A stretch of 64,000 nucleotides of DNA from Isoetes taiwanensis (GCA_021234155.1 JAJEKV010000106.1:3265505-3329504); one strand, 5' to 3'. Shown: positions 1-13,440, counted from the stretch's first letter. Program-made: numbers and translations. Notes: generated by a model not told the origin, from the letters alone.

Positions 1-2285
1 TTGGTATTACTTCGTTCCAGTTACGTATTGCTTCAAGGCAACGTAAGTGCGAAAGAGGACACAAGTCCACCTGCCACAACAAGAGAATAACTCATCCCGA
101 TGCGGTAGCAGTAGCATTGCGCCTTCGCGCTTATCACGGGCAATCATGCCAGAAGTTGTTAAGAAATAAGCGATCCTGCGGTAGTTTGGGTGAAGAATTA
201 CGGCGGAAAATAGCCGTTGAAGATCGCACCATGCGAGATTCCGGTTTTAGAGGCGAGAATCGCCAAGTTACAGCTGAAGTCAATGTGAATGGCTTTTGAA
301 CAGCTATCAAGGACCAGCCACTCTTGGAGCTTCGTGTTTTGCGGAAGGAGCTTGAAGAAAGGCAAGTCTTCGGTATCAATGCTATTCTTGGGGGTAAATA
401 ATGTTATTAATTCCATTTAATTATTGGCATTTGAACATGGACTGAAATACATTGGGAGGCTATTCTGACTGTTTGATGCAAAGGCAGGGATACTTCGAGA
501 ACCCGACGAAGGAGACTTTCGGAAGAAACTATCATAATTCGAATTGAGACAAAACTCTATCAAAGCTGCTGATTTTCCACCCGGATTAGCGAATTGAGAA
601 CAAGAACAATGCCATGGCCGAAATTCATTAAAAGATTAGGCTCAAGGAACTAGTTTGAGAAAGAATTTTTGATAATAAATTGAATAATAGGTACAAAATA
701 TGTTTTATCAGGACAGCGAGACCATGGTCTTCAGCGTCACTACGATTACATCATGCAGAAGTAGGTGGTCCACCTGGGGATTAATATGTGGCCTTCGCTA
801 GGCTGTAAGCCTTGGGGCAACACAGTGGAATGCCTCGCGTGGAGGTGCCTCTGAACTCTGGAGCCGACTGTCCACTTGGGCTCTCCACTTTCGCTCACGG
901 CGCTGCTGAATATGCTCTTCCCGACCTCCAGGTGGATGGCCATGCAATGCTGCAAGATGCTTTGAGCTTCTGGACTTTCTCGTTCTTAGCTGTTCTTTGT
1001 ATCCCGGTGTAGCGAGCAACCTCACAGTGCTTGAGCAACTGTATCCGGTGGGGCAAGGTGTAGCGTGGTAGGGATGCATTACCCGGCTTTGATATTTCTT
1101 TTGGCATGGCGGGGATGCAGTACCGCTGGGCGGTCTACAGCTGATGCACGGCCCGAGAGGATGCATTGCTGCGTGTCGGATGCGCTGAACCACAGGCAAG
1201 GAGGTATGATGGAGCAATTACGGTTGCGTGGGGTCCAAAGCGAAGAAAGAATGTTGAAATCAAATTACAATGGAGAACATTCATTCCATACAAGCGCATC
1301 CGGTAATTTGGAAGTAGTGCGCGCTTTCCGACTTCCTTGGTCGAGAAAGAGCCAAAGGCATTATCACTTGTAGGTGTGGGCGCATCGGTCAAACAATCCA
1401 GGCATACAATGGTCTCATCAGCGGACAAGCATGCCTTTCTGTTCGATGAGTCGAGAAGACATCAACTTTCCCGATATACAAGTATAAATTTCGCATTACA
1501 GAATGTTCAATATGGGGCAGTTGTTTACAATATTCCACTGGGTGACTATCGGCGGTCACTTTCTTCTTGTTCACCAAAATATTTGTCGTCCATGCGCTTT
1601 CATAGGTCTGCCGCGCTCTCTGGTCCCGGGTTAGATGGGAGGCTGGTTCCACCAGCTCCGGCAAGAGGCCAGCAGAGGGATTCCACCAAAGGCAGGAATG
1701 CAGAAGGACAACTATCAGTCTCTCATATTGCGGTGGGATGTAAACGCTTGGTGGTGTATTTTTCGCGTTATAGGTAGCACTTGTAGGCAGTGGAGTATGA
1801 CGTGTTGTGTTTGCCATAGTCACGGGAATTGCTCATAAACCACAATCCGACCTTTTCACCATTCATAGGCTTCCCCTTTGTAGCTTGGTGAGTTGAGGTC
1901 GGAACTTACGTACTTTCGACCCTTTGGTTTCCACTGGCGAGCGAACTTCAAACGAAATGCGAGAACACCAAGAACATTGACAATATTTTTTCTTGCGCCC
2001 ACAAGACCATGTGCCCGCCGAATCCACAGTTCGAGGGCACCATTGTGTTTCCTTAGCTCTGGGCCTCCGGATACACTATTTTTGTATGCTTTCGGTTTTG
2101 GTCGGGATACAGGGGTGGTAATCACCGAGGGCGTCTTTATCGTGGTATACTGCAGCTAATACTCCATTGACGTCAAATATTTTGCAAGCTTGGCGGGACC
2201 GAAATTTGGATCCCGGTTGAGTTTGGCGCGGACCCATATTTCCGATTTCGCTCCGGGATCCAGAAAATCGCGGGGATCATTACAT
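1..2285. other. No recognisable gene; CpG-rich degenerate sequence
   Basis: Reading frames on both strands are short and none gives a peptide I recognise. The longest open stretches, about 140 codons near 1.34-1.82 kb on both strands, overlap each other and show no domain motif or plausible exon structure. CpG and CGG steps are frequent compared with the AT-rich sequence after 30 kb. I read it as decayed repeat sequence and cannot name the family. Confidence 0.4.
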
Positions 2286-2289
2286 AACT

Positions 2290-3920
2290 TTTAGTCCTTT
2301 AGGCGTGAAGCGGAGTGTCGCTTTGCTGCGGGATTGTCTTTGTCCCTTTTCGATTTCTCACTCCTGCGGCGGTGAACAGCCGTTATCCGACGACGTGATC
2401 CGTGCGTTGACATGGAACTCCCTGAAATGATGACCATGTTCGAGGAAGCGAGGTTTTCTCGACTTCGTGAAGTCCCGAGAATGAAAAAAGGTATTGAAAA
2501 GGAAGCGAAGGTTTTCTCGACTCGCGCCCAGTCGAAGCTCGGCTCGGCTCGTCGCTTCCACCTCAATCTCCGACTCTCAAGAGTGTGTTGGCCCGACATT
2601 CTAGTCTAAACCGACATTCGTCTACGTCGGCTTTGTCTCCCTCGTCCTGAAATGCGTCTTTCTTGCTTCCATTTGTCTTCCTCCTTGAAATGCTCGCCGA
2701 AGCGAATCGAGGGTATGGCTTAGAATGGTTTCAACCATGTCCTTATTTCCAACCACGGATATAGGTTTCATTCCAAGCGGCATAGCCACGAGGAAACGAG
2801 GCCATTCATGTACCACTGCATACAATTTGATCTTCCTGCATTGGTTATGAAGTACTTGATAACTTTCTTGGCGGATAGGAATTCTATGTATAGGACTTGG
2901 CACCATCTTTCTTGACTTTGTCCATCGATGGAACATCCTCCATAATCACGCCCTCCTTCGGGGTTCCATCGCTCTTGAAGATCATGAACTGTCGAGATAA
3001 TGATGTTAGCCTAGACCACCGCTATCGAGGTCTATAGCCGATCTTGAAATCAAAACCAAAACTATTGGCAAAGCTTGGTACCTTGACGAAGCCAAGTCTA
3101 CACTCATGATCAGAGATTGCATTATATGGGTACATGATCTTGTTGGTGAAGTTAATATCCGGTACCCATTGGGGGAGGCGGCCGGTTAATGCGGTGCAGG
3201 CATGCAAAAGACAAGGCTGAAAATTATCCGGTGGGTCATGTCGGGAACACGTCTTGTACCGCTTTGCTCTATGTTGCTTTGTCATAAAAGGGGTGGGGGT
3301 CTTCGTCATATTGATGGCAAATAGTGCCCGCGGGTCAGTGCCGGTTCCGGAACCACCAAATGGGGAAACTGCTCGTCGGCCTTAAATGGGACCACCCGAA
3401 TCAAACTTCCTCTTCGAGAATTGCCATAGCGTTCGGGGGAAAGGAAGGGTTTGGCGTTACGCTTGACGGTGTTGTCTTAGGGTTGACATAGAAGCGGTTC
3501 AATTCGCTTCGTAATGCTTCCTCATCGGGGCAGCCTTTTTCCTTGTAACCAATCCGAATCATGGTATTCATTAGATGCAGCGTTGCGAGGAACTTCACGA
3601 GTCCCTTCTTCCTAGCATACTTGTGTCTCTTTGGGGCGTGGCACTTAAATTCTTTTCGCGTCCACGCGTTTTTAAGAACTCCTAGTCTTCCTTAGCGAGT
3701 TGTTCCATCAGTTCTGCTTAGCCAGGTCGCGTTTCTTCTTTTGTCGAGTCGGGCCACGTATCCTCTTCATGAGAGCGCTTGTAGAACAACTTGGGGTCCG
3801 ACTGCATGGAAATTCTCCGATAGCTGTCGCCGACTTGCCTCTTGTCCATTGAGCCCATATCTCGTTTCTCCCGGGCCATACCGGTCGAGAATAGTCATAT
3901 TGGTCGAGAACTCCCACCCT
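2290..3920 (-). pseudogene. Unidentified decayed coding region (minus strand)
   Basis: Successive minus-strand segments read like one protein broken by stops and frameshifts. A block at 3,598-3,401 contains KFLATLHLMNTMIRIGYKEK. A block at 3,309-3,022 contains MYPYNAISDHECRLGFVKVP. After a break a short stretch reads IFKSDGTPKEGVIMEDVP, and a further block at 2,936-2,622 contains HEWPRFLVAMPLGMKPISVV. The natural amino acid mixture across adjacent blocks in one direction favours a former gene over chance. No motif identifies the family. A transposable-element protein is the likeliest explanation given the surroundings, but this is inference. Confidence 0.3.
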
Positions 3921-5900
3921 TGCTTTCCTTGGTGTTCTTTCTTCTTCTCCTCTTCATCCTCTCCTGCGTAATGCTTCACGGCCTCCAGCCGGAGAACATA
4001 TGCATAGTTTCTCAAGGGTGTACCCACTTATCAGGGGAGCCCGGTTTCCTTTAGGGCCGAGGACAGCCAATGCTCCAGCGTTGCCTGCGTGTAATTTTGA
4101 GGGTGGGGATAAAGAACATTCAGTCAATGTACCAATGTCGAGCATGGAAGTGTCTACAAACACCGAAATCGCGATAAATAATGGGGTTTCTCATTTCATG
4201 AGTGCGAGAAGATACTCGAAATATCGTGCTGCTTTTACTTCTCGGGTTTTCTCATTCGCGGAGTCGGCCTGCTACATCATTTTATGATTTCCTAAACGCA
4301 GGCTGGCTGATTAGAGGTAATCCCGATGATAATCGGAAATAAATGTTGGGATGATGAACTGGAGCTTCATTGCTGATTAAAAGAATCCCTGATAAATCTA
4401 AAATTTTTCTTTTCACTTCTCACGGGTTTTCACCGACTTCGCGGTAGAGAACTACTCCTTTTCATTTCAAAGAGTGTTCCCCACGGCACCGACTGCAGCG
4501 AGTCCAGGAAGTAAGAGAGCTCGAGAGTTATTTACTGCTTCGGTAGCTGGCTTTTCGGCGCTATTGTGTTGGCGGTGGCCAATGCTGGCGGTTGGGTTCT
4601 TGGCGTCTCACATTTTGAAAGGCTTCACGCACTCACCGGCGGCATCTATCCTTGTTTGGGGGCACCTCCTTCTCGGAATACACGCAATGCTAGCAGCGCC
4701 CGCAAAACCACATCATCCAATTAAATTGGGGATTATGTCAATAAATCAGCCAACACGCTTTATTCTCTTCTAAGGGGGTTTTTGTTTTAATCTTTTTTGG
4801 ACTTCAAAAATAACAAGTTCTTGGTCCGTGACTTTTCATCGCGAGGTGAGAATATCGCGATGAAGAGCAAGTTGCTAACATAGATGAGACAAAATGTGCC
4901 TTTCGATGGAGGTAATATTAGGTTTGATAATAACAAATTGCATTATTCGCGAGGCAATTCAGGCACGAAATTATCTACATGACACAGTAATCCTTTGAAA
5001 ATATCATATATTCCAGCCCAATAAAACATTAAGGATCAATCCATGTTTTCCACGTATTGCTTTCGTTAATGGTTCCATGTCCGGTAGTTCTATCGGTTAG
5101 ATTACCGAATCTAACATACTTACCGGGTATCCCATAGCCAAATTATGCATGGCAGACACAAACTTCGCGAAGGTAAATACGTCCCAAAGTTTTGGATTGT
5201 AAGATGGTGGATTCCAGGTTTTGTGTTTGATTGTGACATCATCATCCACTATGATTATGTCATCCTTGATATTCTCGGTACCAAGTTAAGGTCCATCATG
5301 TTACTCAAGTGTTTGCGGTGCACTGTTGGATCCGCAGGATTACAGTGAACTGCATTTTGTTCCCGATCCCAAAGGGATTGGCAGGTTTCAACAAAGGCCC
5401 GGTGCCGCCGAAATCCTTGATGTTCCCTTAGTTCCTTGGATGACCAAATACCAACTTCCGAAAATAACACGATACCTGATCTAGCATCTCTCCTTCAGAT
5501 GCGGTGAGGATAGATCCGCGGTGTTTCGGTTTTTGCGGTGTGCGATGAAACCACAACCCACTTTATTTTTTAGGAAAAGTCTTGCAAAAGGACTCCGTTT
5601 AGGTCGAACACCACAACCTTCTTAGAAAGCGCTTAATGGAAGGCTGAAACATCAATATCCGGTCACGACAAGATGCGATGCTTTCACAAACAATACAAAC
5701 GGCGTAAGCATTGATTTGAAAATAGTCTTAACCAAATGCGTTTCCGTGATTTGGTTTGACAACGAAAAATAATCAAAGCAGCGGCTTGGCGTTTATTCAA
5801 AGGTAATACAAAATTAAATCGCGGCGTGGGCTATTTATTCGTGGGCAAGGCCATACCTATCATCTTAGGTTTATTTGCCGCGTCATCGATCATTCTCCCC
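3921..5900. other. No gene recognised
   Basis: Mixed-composition sequence without a coherent reading frame longer than about 100 codons and without splice-bounded exons that I can support. The 4.47-4.77 kb open frame is alanine-rich and featureless. The segment near 5.76-5.84 kb carries two copies of the TGGCGT/GGCGTG motif that recurs at 7.9-8.2 kb. Confidence 0.35.
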
Positions 5901-8900
5901 TCAGCCACTTAACAAATCGCCGTCTTCGCCCCATACATTTAGAATTGTTATTTTCTATTAGTTATTGCGTCCTTCTGGCCGACATTATTTTTTACTATTG
6001 ATTTTGGCAAACTGGTGAATCACTAGAGGCGCCTTACGTTGCCTTCATTTCGGTTTCCACGTCAATTGTTCGTTGTTAACTTGTGAAGATCTACTCATTG
6101 TTGCTTGCATCACACCACTTAATGTGGGCAAAGGATATTCCAAGTTAGGTGGCTTATCCGCGGTACTTTTGGCAACGGTTTAGCAGCTATTTGTTCTGCT
6201 TTCCTTATCGGTGCGGTACTGGGTCCCTCTCCGAACAGCGTCCCACTTTCGAATTGTGGACGAGTCACGAGAGACTTTTTTGATTGGCGATGATTTCAGG
6301 TTGCCATAAAAGAGCGGCCTTTAGGGACTTGGCAAGCACATGCATGCATGAGAATGGTTCAAGAAGTCTTTGGCACGCTCATCACTCACAAAGCGGTGAC
6401 ATCTTCTTGCACCCTTAAGAGCCTCTCGAGGCAATATAACCTCAACATGAAGCTCTCCGAGGGTTGTATCAGTGGGCAAATGCCTCGGCAGCGCTTGACC
6501 ATAGGAAAATCCATTTTATTTAGGGGCCCTTCTCCTTGGTTTGTAGCACATTGCTTGATTTCCCCCACTTAGGAGGGGTCCCCTCATCCTCTTCGACTCA
6601 CCACATTACATTGATCTGATCAGGTATGAAAGAATATAGTTCTTAAGTGGATCATCTAGAAGAAAAACATTCCCATGCAGCGCTATTGTCACCTTGGCCT
6701 TAGCAATATCCTTATTCGTCGATGGCATGGCTATCATAATAAAAATCATGTGCCATCTTTAGATGTGACCCATGACTCATTATCCTTAACATCATATATT
6801 AGGCATCCCTCCAATAACTTTGAGGCACTCGGATCATGAGCAGCCGGATGGTGCATGCGGTGTGACTCACGAAGGATAACGATGACAATAGTGAAGGGAC
6901 CTCTGGGTTGTCAATCCTATACATTTGGTAAAGAGTTGTTGTAGTCCCTTACGGTTCATGCCCATATCTCCTCTCCCACCCTGGCTGTCCAACACAAAAG
7001 GTGATATATTTTTAAGGCCGAAGTTGAATGCGGCAAAGAGACCTTGTACCCAATGGGCCGAATCTTGGGCGGTGTGGGTCTTCTCCGGTAATCTTCTTCA
7101 CAAGGGCCACTTTTCTTCTCAACTCGGCCAGTACCTTGGGGGTAGGAGTCTCCTTATGTTTTGTATTTTTTAGCCTTCCAATTCTTTAGGAAGTCCTTTG
7201 ACCGAGAATACAAACTTCTTGATGTCATCATTCTGACCTTGTATTTGTCCGACAATCCAATTTCGGATAATGCCACATCCCGATAGCCTTTGTAACTTCG
7301 GCTCCTACGGTGACTTCATTGTACGATACATCCTTTACATGGCTGCAGCACTCAGCAGAAGGACATCCCTATCCTTGGTGAAAGCACCCTTCTTGTATAA
7401 GACTTCCTTCTTTTAAGCGGTCCTAAAACCCAAATGGTCCGGTCGTCTAGCCCACGAGTCTTTCTCATCTACGTCACATTCAAGTCAAAGATGCTTACAT
7501 CAGCGGAGGCACCCTACCCATAGTATCGGCGGCTTCCCTTGTGCATGGCGTCGAATTCATTCCACTTGAGCCATCGCCTCCTTACAAAACACAATCTTTA
7601 TGCAGTGCGTTGGTCGACCTTTCTTTGGATGAGCTTTGAGGAAGGATCTGCAATGTCATCACCACCTTTTTCTTTGATTTTTCTTGCGGTCTTCTTCTTC
7701 TCGTATAATTTCTGCGACAATCACCAAGCTCCGGCTTTGACTTGAATGCCTCGGACTTTGACCATACGGTGGGACGTGGGCGCCATATTCCACCTTACGT
7801 TGCTTTAGGGTATGTGCGCGGTTGTTCAGCTGTATAATTATGGTGCAATAATACGGACACATTTGAATGCGGTATCATAGAATAGAAACACGGCGGTGAT
7901 TTGAATAGAATTGATCAAGAAAAATCCGCTGGCGTGAAATGAATAAAGTTACTAATGCAATTCCGCCGTGGCGTGCTTTCAAAATCAAACCAATTCATGC
8001 CGGTGTTTTCAAATCAATCGAATTCCGCCAGGCGTTTTTTCAAATCAATTGGTTGACGAAAAAACGCTTTGGCGTGTAAGCGTTCGTTGATTCAAAACGC
8101 TGGCGTGAATCAATTGGTTTTGAAACCAAAGCTAAACTGGCGTGAATACAATTATGAAACCGGGTTGATTACCTTTTGTATAGAAATGTCTTCCCCATTT
8201 CATTCAAAGTTGCACTAATCTCAATAGCCAAATCTGCGGGGTGAAGTATTGGCATCAAGATCGACACCTCCCTATCGCATAGTGATTGTAGAGCACGTTT
8301 TGGCTTTTGTTTGTTACGCACACTGATGATGGCCTTTTGTGCCTCAGCGAGAATCTTTGCCGTCGATGATGACATATTTAATATCATCATTTAACAATAA
8401 CTCACGGGCGTTCATCCACCACGGCGAAGCTTGTTAGAGATCATATCCCAAAGGTAGCACATCCGGCATAGGCATTTGACACGGATTACTAATCATGCTA
8501 CGAACAATCTCCATGGCATGTGCTGGATCATATCTTACGCTAACATAAATGGAGCTTGGTGAGCGGATGAGGGACTTCACATGGATGCAAAAGTTTCCTT
8601 AAGACCCAATGGATAATGGTCGGGTATTTATTGACTTGTTCATGGCCTCTAGGCTTGCGCCACTTTCGTCTGTTCATTCTCAAAAGCGAAGCCTCCATGC
8701 CGACAATGCCGGGTTGAACATCCTTCTAGATCTAGGACCCTCTTAGAAGCTTTCAAAGTCAGCTAATTCCCTAACTGCGCAAATAGTGACTTGGTGTCGG
8801 TTTAGTGAACATGCCTCTATACATTTGTAACCCTTGGCAAAATAGATATTGGCGTGCTTGCTACATTGGTTGGCCAACCATACTTAAAACATGTCTCACC

Positions 8901-9375
8901 GTTCACATCTGTCTTCATGAGCGTATCCTTGTATCGCGGTAGCTCTACGATTGAGTAAGTCGGGCGGATCTTTCTTACGCTTACGTGTAATCTCAAGAGC
9001 AATTTGGGTTGGTGTCATCCTCTTCCTCACAAAGAGATTAGGATCCCTTGTTTGGCCATCTTATGCGCTTCCTTTTTTTCCTCGAGAAGAGAGTTAAGTC
9101 GAGCTTGCCATTTGTCTTGGCAAGGTCAGCGTACCACTTCGGCACCCTCGTCCATTTCCTCTTCGAGGTGGGCGGGGTCGGTGGTTTGCTATAAGAATCG
9201 GCCCTTCATCATCTAAGGTGAGATCATATATGCGCATGCGGGTGCGATCTACCCTTGCTTTCTTGGCGGGATTAGAACCCGAATTATTAGGGGTTTTCTT
9301 CCTCTTGAGCTTTGCAAATGAAGATGAGCACTTTTTAGGTACTTTTGAACAAGAGATCGCTTGGCGTGCATTTTA
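5900..9375 (-). pseudogene. Unidentified decayed coding region (minus strand), possibly one element
   Basis: Read from 9,375 downwards, the minus strand begins with an ATG followed by a Lys/Arg-rich low-complexity start. It then gives broken stretches of plausible protein, for example VPKWYADLAKTNGK near 9.1 kb, a block at 9,002-8,817, a helical-looking block at 8,390-8,169 (AEAQKAIISVRNKQKPKRAL) and CPSAECCSHVKDVSYNE near 7.35 kb. Frames change about every 50-100 bases, so no full product can be given. I do not recognise a catalytic motif. The same direction and style as the 2.3-3.9 kb blocks suggest one long decayed element, but that link is inference. Confidence 0.28.
7930..8155. repeat. 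Cluster of TGGCGTG motifs
   Basis: Seven copies of a TGGCGTG-like word lie within about 225 bases, each embedded in AT-rich sequence such as AATTGATT or CAAATCAATT. Spacing is irregular, roughly 25-60 bases. The same word recurs singly or in pairs near 5.79, 9.36, 9.40, 11.36, 11.46, 11.50, 11.67 and 13.44 kb. This is a dispersed short motif, not a clean tandem repeat. Its role is unknown. Confidence 0.4.
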
Positions 9376-9379
9376 AACC

Positions 9380-11550
9380 TAAATTGGTACAAATCACGCT
9401 TGGCGTGTTGGTATCTCTATTATTGACCATGCTATCGTGAATTTGAAACTAAATTATTTTGCATCCCATTTTTAAGCTACATACCCTTCATGAATCCATA
9501 TTTCACACTATTTAACCTCATTGAACATTGCTATCTCCAAGCGTCTAACACGCTATATTCTATATATAAAGCGAGCAAAATTATGTGTTCTGAGCGGACA
9601 ATCGAGCATTAAGCGATGTTAATACTTAAAATTCATGCAAAGCATAATAACTCAAACTCATGCAAAGCATATTAAAGTGAAAGGAAATATCTCAAATTCA
9701 TGCAAGCATAATACTCTCCACGCGATTATTGATACGTGGCAAATTAAATACCTTGAATAGGGTTACGTGTATTACGTGTATTACGATCAGCGTCCTCACG
9801 AAGCTTGAGAAGAGCTAGGGTTTAGGGATTCCTCTTCCGCAGCTTCCCTGCCCGTCGTCCCTCGACCTCGATTAGCTTTTAGAAGACATCTCGGAATTAA
9901 GCCTAGTAACAGTGGGAAGATTAATTTCGGATCTGGCAGCTTTTGCTTTCGAAGAAATAGCTTTTTCTACAATGCGAGAAATAGAAATTTGAATTTCAAA
10001 GAAAACACAAAATCACGGTTTGAAATATTCTTGACACATACAAATAATAATGGCGAAGACCCGTCCATGACTTCTTTCATTAAGTTTTTAAAACCAATCT
10101 ACCCAAAAAGTATCATAAAATTTATCCGCCTAAGCGTAGTTAACCTAATCTTTCTTCTAATTGAATTTTCCCGCCCGAGGAGTTTCCATAGCGCCTTGAC
10201 TTCTCAAATCGACTTGAGAGACTCAAATCAGCTTCTCAAGAATGGCTACGAATTACGGTACTCATCTCATTCAATAGCGAACATTAATTTCCAATAGTAG
10301 GTGTCGAATAGCAATTTTCTGCGGTGTCGAAGATGAATGTTTCATGTTAACTACAAATCGAGAAAAGGAAAGTAGGATTATGCAAGATCGACTCCATCGA
10401 TCCGTATGCTTGTCATGGAATTCATTTCGGGGATAAGTATGTCAGAGTTACGATTGATTAGCTGGCTGCGCTATGGATGAAGCTTTACCTCATGAGACAC
10501 CCGGTGGGGATACGGTTGGAGAAAGTGTTGGAACATTTGTTGCATGGCCAAGCTTAAGCTTAAAAGGTATGTAACATGTATTACATTGTAGAAATATAGA
10601 AGTAGACAAAATTTGTTGTATTCATTGGAAAAAGATTACAATTGTATATAATGGATATTTGGATAAACCGGACAAAATCGGACCTCTTGTTTCAAGCCCG
10701 GTCTCTTGAGTAGGCTGGGCTATCGATCTCCCATTTCCATTGCGGGGCATAGTGAATTCTTACGGTAAAACCCGGCAAAACACCGGGGCTCTAGCTCCAC
10801 CCCCGCTTTGCTCCACCTCCACCTCACGCTCCGCTCTGCTCCACCTCACGCTCCATTGGTTGAACCTCCAATGCATCATTATGGCGCTGCGGTAGTGGTT
10901 CCATTGGTTGAGCCATCTCCATTACATCGTTATCTGCTTTGTGGTAGTGGTTCGTGTTGGGGCATCCGGGCATAGAGGCTAACCACTAAAGCCTTGACTC
11001 CTCATTTTGAATCTCGGTGACGGATCGCGAGATTCACTCTCGATCAATGCATGTCTTGCATTCTCGAAGTGATTAGATAAGAGGGGCCAGCCTCAAGATG
11101 CGTTGCAAGGGCCCCGAGCCCAGATCTATCATTGCCACTGGCTCTGCGCCATCATCATTACTTGATCCAAGTACTCGAGGGGTTACCAAGGCGGTGCTCG
11201 GCCCGGGTTGGTGCTCATTTGCGGTTCAACCGTTGGAGATTGGGCGGGCTGGTAGGCTGTGTGATTCTTGGCCCAAATGTAATTCAATGCATCTTCGTCC
11301 TGTAGGGTGATTAATGTAACTTGGCATCTATCAATAGGAAGTGGCGAGTATCGGTATTCATGCTGGCGTGTTATATTTATTTATTTATAAACTTAGAAAC
11401 TAAGAACCGCCCGTGTTTAAGCGTAAAAAGTTGAAAGTAGGGATACAATTGTTTGCCTTTCGGCGTGTAAAGCGCTATATAGGAAAAACTATACTGCTTC
11501 GGCGTGCATTCAGAGAGAGGGAGAAAAAAAAAACACTGATAGATCTATAG
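9380..11550. other. Non-coding sequence with short local repeats
   Basis: No supported gene. Around 9.62-9.72 kb the phrase CTCAAATTCATGCAAAGCATA occurs three times in degenerate form. Around 10.80-10.95 kb the phrases CTCCACCTCACGCTCC and GGTAGTGGTTC are each repeated. An open frame at 9,989-10,297 (102 codons) has no recognisable domain. Confidence 0.4.
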
Positions 11551-11559
11551 ATAAATAGA

Positions 11560-11605
11560 TAAAGGCCGGGCAATTATTTCTTTGTAAATAATTGCCTGGC
11601 CTTTA
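11560..11605. repeat. Near-perfect 46-bp hairpin
   Basis: Two 20-base arms, TAAAGGCCGGGCAATTATTT and AAATAATTGCCTGGCCTTTA, flank the six-base loop CTTTGT. All positions pair, with one G-T wobble in the GC-rich part. It sits in AT-rich non-coding sequence just after an A-run. It could be a small foldback element, a small-RNA precursor or a replication or transcription stop signal; the sequence does not decide. Confidence 0.75.
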
Positions 11606-12208
11606 TAGAGGCTGTATTCATGTTGAAGGCTAAGGTTAGCATTGAAAAAGGTTACCATAAAACAAGCTTGGCGTGTTTCAAATATTATCTTTCAGATTTT
11701 TTTTCTAATGCTTTCTACTACACTTATTCATAATAGAAACTTGCATGCAATAGCATGATTAATTGAGGAAGAAACTCAAAATTTTTCGAAACAAAAAAAG
11801 CGGATGAAGTTTATAAAAACTATTACGGTTTTCATAAACATCATCTGCTTCCCTGCCTCGAGCAAATGCAAAAGCTTGTCTTCTTGGATTAAACCTGCCA
11901 TTGAGATGCAACTTAAAACTAAATGAAAACTAACCTTGAGTTAGAAATTTGGAAGGAGGATTAGAAGAGCGGAGGACTATGCTTGTGGTTTTAATTAGAG
12001 GCTTTTTCGATTATGAGACCTTAGTCCTACGCTACGGATCTTTCTGAGAACTAAAAAGTAGTCTTTTAGTAAGTTAGGAATTGCGAAACCAAACATCTAA
12101 CATTCTTGAATATAAATCGCTCACCAAGATTCCGGAGGGTGGGATCAAAACACAATGACATAAGCAAACCAAATCGTATGAAGGAAGGAAGAAAATGTAG
12201 GAACTTTG

Positions 12209-12285
12209 AGGCGTAAAATGGATTTATATAGGCATAATTAGAAATAAGTTAAGCGTGAATAATTGATTGCTTGAATTAACTGCTT
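12209..12285 (+). repeat. Repeated TATA-containing segment, copy 1
   Basis: A segment beginning TTGAGGCGTAAAATGG, followed by TTTATATAGG and then TTAAGCGTGAATAATTGATTGC, recurs at 13,441-13,510 with the same order of blocks. The TATATAGG word is spaced like a TATA box, so the repeat may be a promoter-bearing part of a mobile element. No coding sequence follows that I can recognise. Confidence 0.45.
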
Positions 12286-12289
12286 TTGG

Positions 12290-13030
12290 CGTCACGGTCT
12301 TCCCTTGGACATGACATGTATATGGTATATATGGAGAATATTGCATTTCATGCAATAAATTCTCACTGACATTTTATTCCATTTATTGCATTGAAAAAAT
12401 AGAATTTAGAAATTTTATATAGGCTAACTTAAAATGATTTTAAAGGCAAAGTTATCAAGGCTAAAAATGACTTGTAAGGTTGGGGGAATTGTTTTAGGTG
12501 GTATAGGAAAATTTCCTATAGTTCTTGTGATGCATCGAGAGATTTCTCATGTGGTTGATTTATAGTGTTCGAGACTTTGTTGAGACAAAATTTCAGATAC
12601 AAAATTTTAGAGAACAAAATTTTAGAAACAACTTGGAGCAAAATAATTGGAGAATCTAGGTTTGATTTTATTCAAAAAATTTTATGTCTGGAAAAAGCTT
12701 GTTTGAAGAAAATTGTTTGAAGACAAAGTTTATGAAAGAAAAGCTGTTTGATTTCATTAAAAGCAGTTGTATGTCTACCTGAGATGCCGAAGGCTTGGAG
12801 GCGATTGCCGAAGGCTTTTTCACACAATTTCAGAAAAAAATGCGGGGGGCGTGTCCAAAACTTCTGTAAGAATGGAAACAAAAATGGGCGCATGGGGATG
12901 CATCACTCTTCTTCCATGCAACAACAAAGAAGAAAGAAAGGTGTTAGAAAAGAAAGAAAAGGTGCAAAAACAAAAAAAAAAAGAAATCACATACAAACCT
13001 GGTTCATCTCTTAACCACTCAAAGCGGTGA
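12290..13030. other. AT-rich non-coding sequence
   Basis: No gene supported. Overlapping open frames on both strands near 12.67-13.03 kb are lysine- and phenylalanine-rich products of A/T-rich sequence and lack domain motifs. Confidence 0.4.
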
Positions 13031-13041
13031 TGGTTCTCGAA

Positions 13042-13088
13042 TCCTCCTCCTCCTCCTCCTCCTCCTCCTCCTCCTCCTCCTCCTCCTC
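13042..13088. repeat. (TCC)n microsatellite
   Basis: An almost pure run of about fifteen TCC/CTC triplets. Interrupted TCC/CTT-rich sequence continues from 13,160 to about 13,250, and complementary GAGGAG words follow at 13.21-13.30 kb. Confidence 0.9.
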
Positions 13089-13440
13089 AGGATTTCATTC
13101 TCTGTTTTAGGGGTCAAGCCAACCCACAGGCGAGGCGATCATGTCTCTTGGGAGGACATCTCCTCCCTTCCTCTTCCTCCTCCTCTTCCTCCTCTTCCTC
13201 CTCTTGAGTCGAGGAGGAATCGGAGGGAGCTCAACTCCTCCTCTTCCATGTTGAAATGGGAATCATCCTCGAATGAGATCGAGGAGGAGAATTAGGAAAA
13301 AAAATCAATGAGGGGGGAGGGGCGGAGTTCTTCAACCCGGCGTCTCTTTGTGAGACCTCGGGTTCTTCATGAAGGTGGGCTGAAATTTGAGGCAGCTTCA
13401 TGGGCGAGGAAAAAAAAAAATTGGGACGAGAATGAATGGG

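Noticed and set aside
1337-1823. Overlapping 144-146-codon frames on both strands
   Set aside because: They overlap head-on, neither shows a motif, and the surrounding sequence is degenerate.
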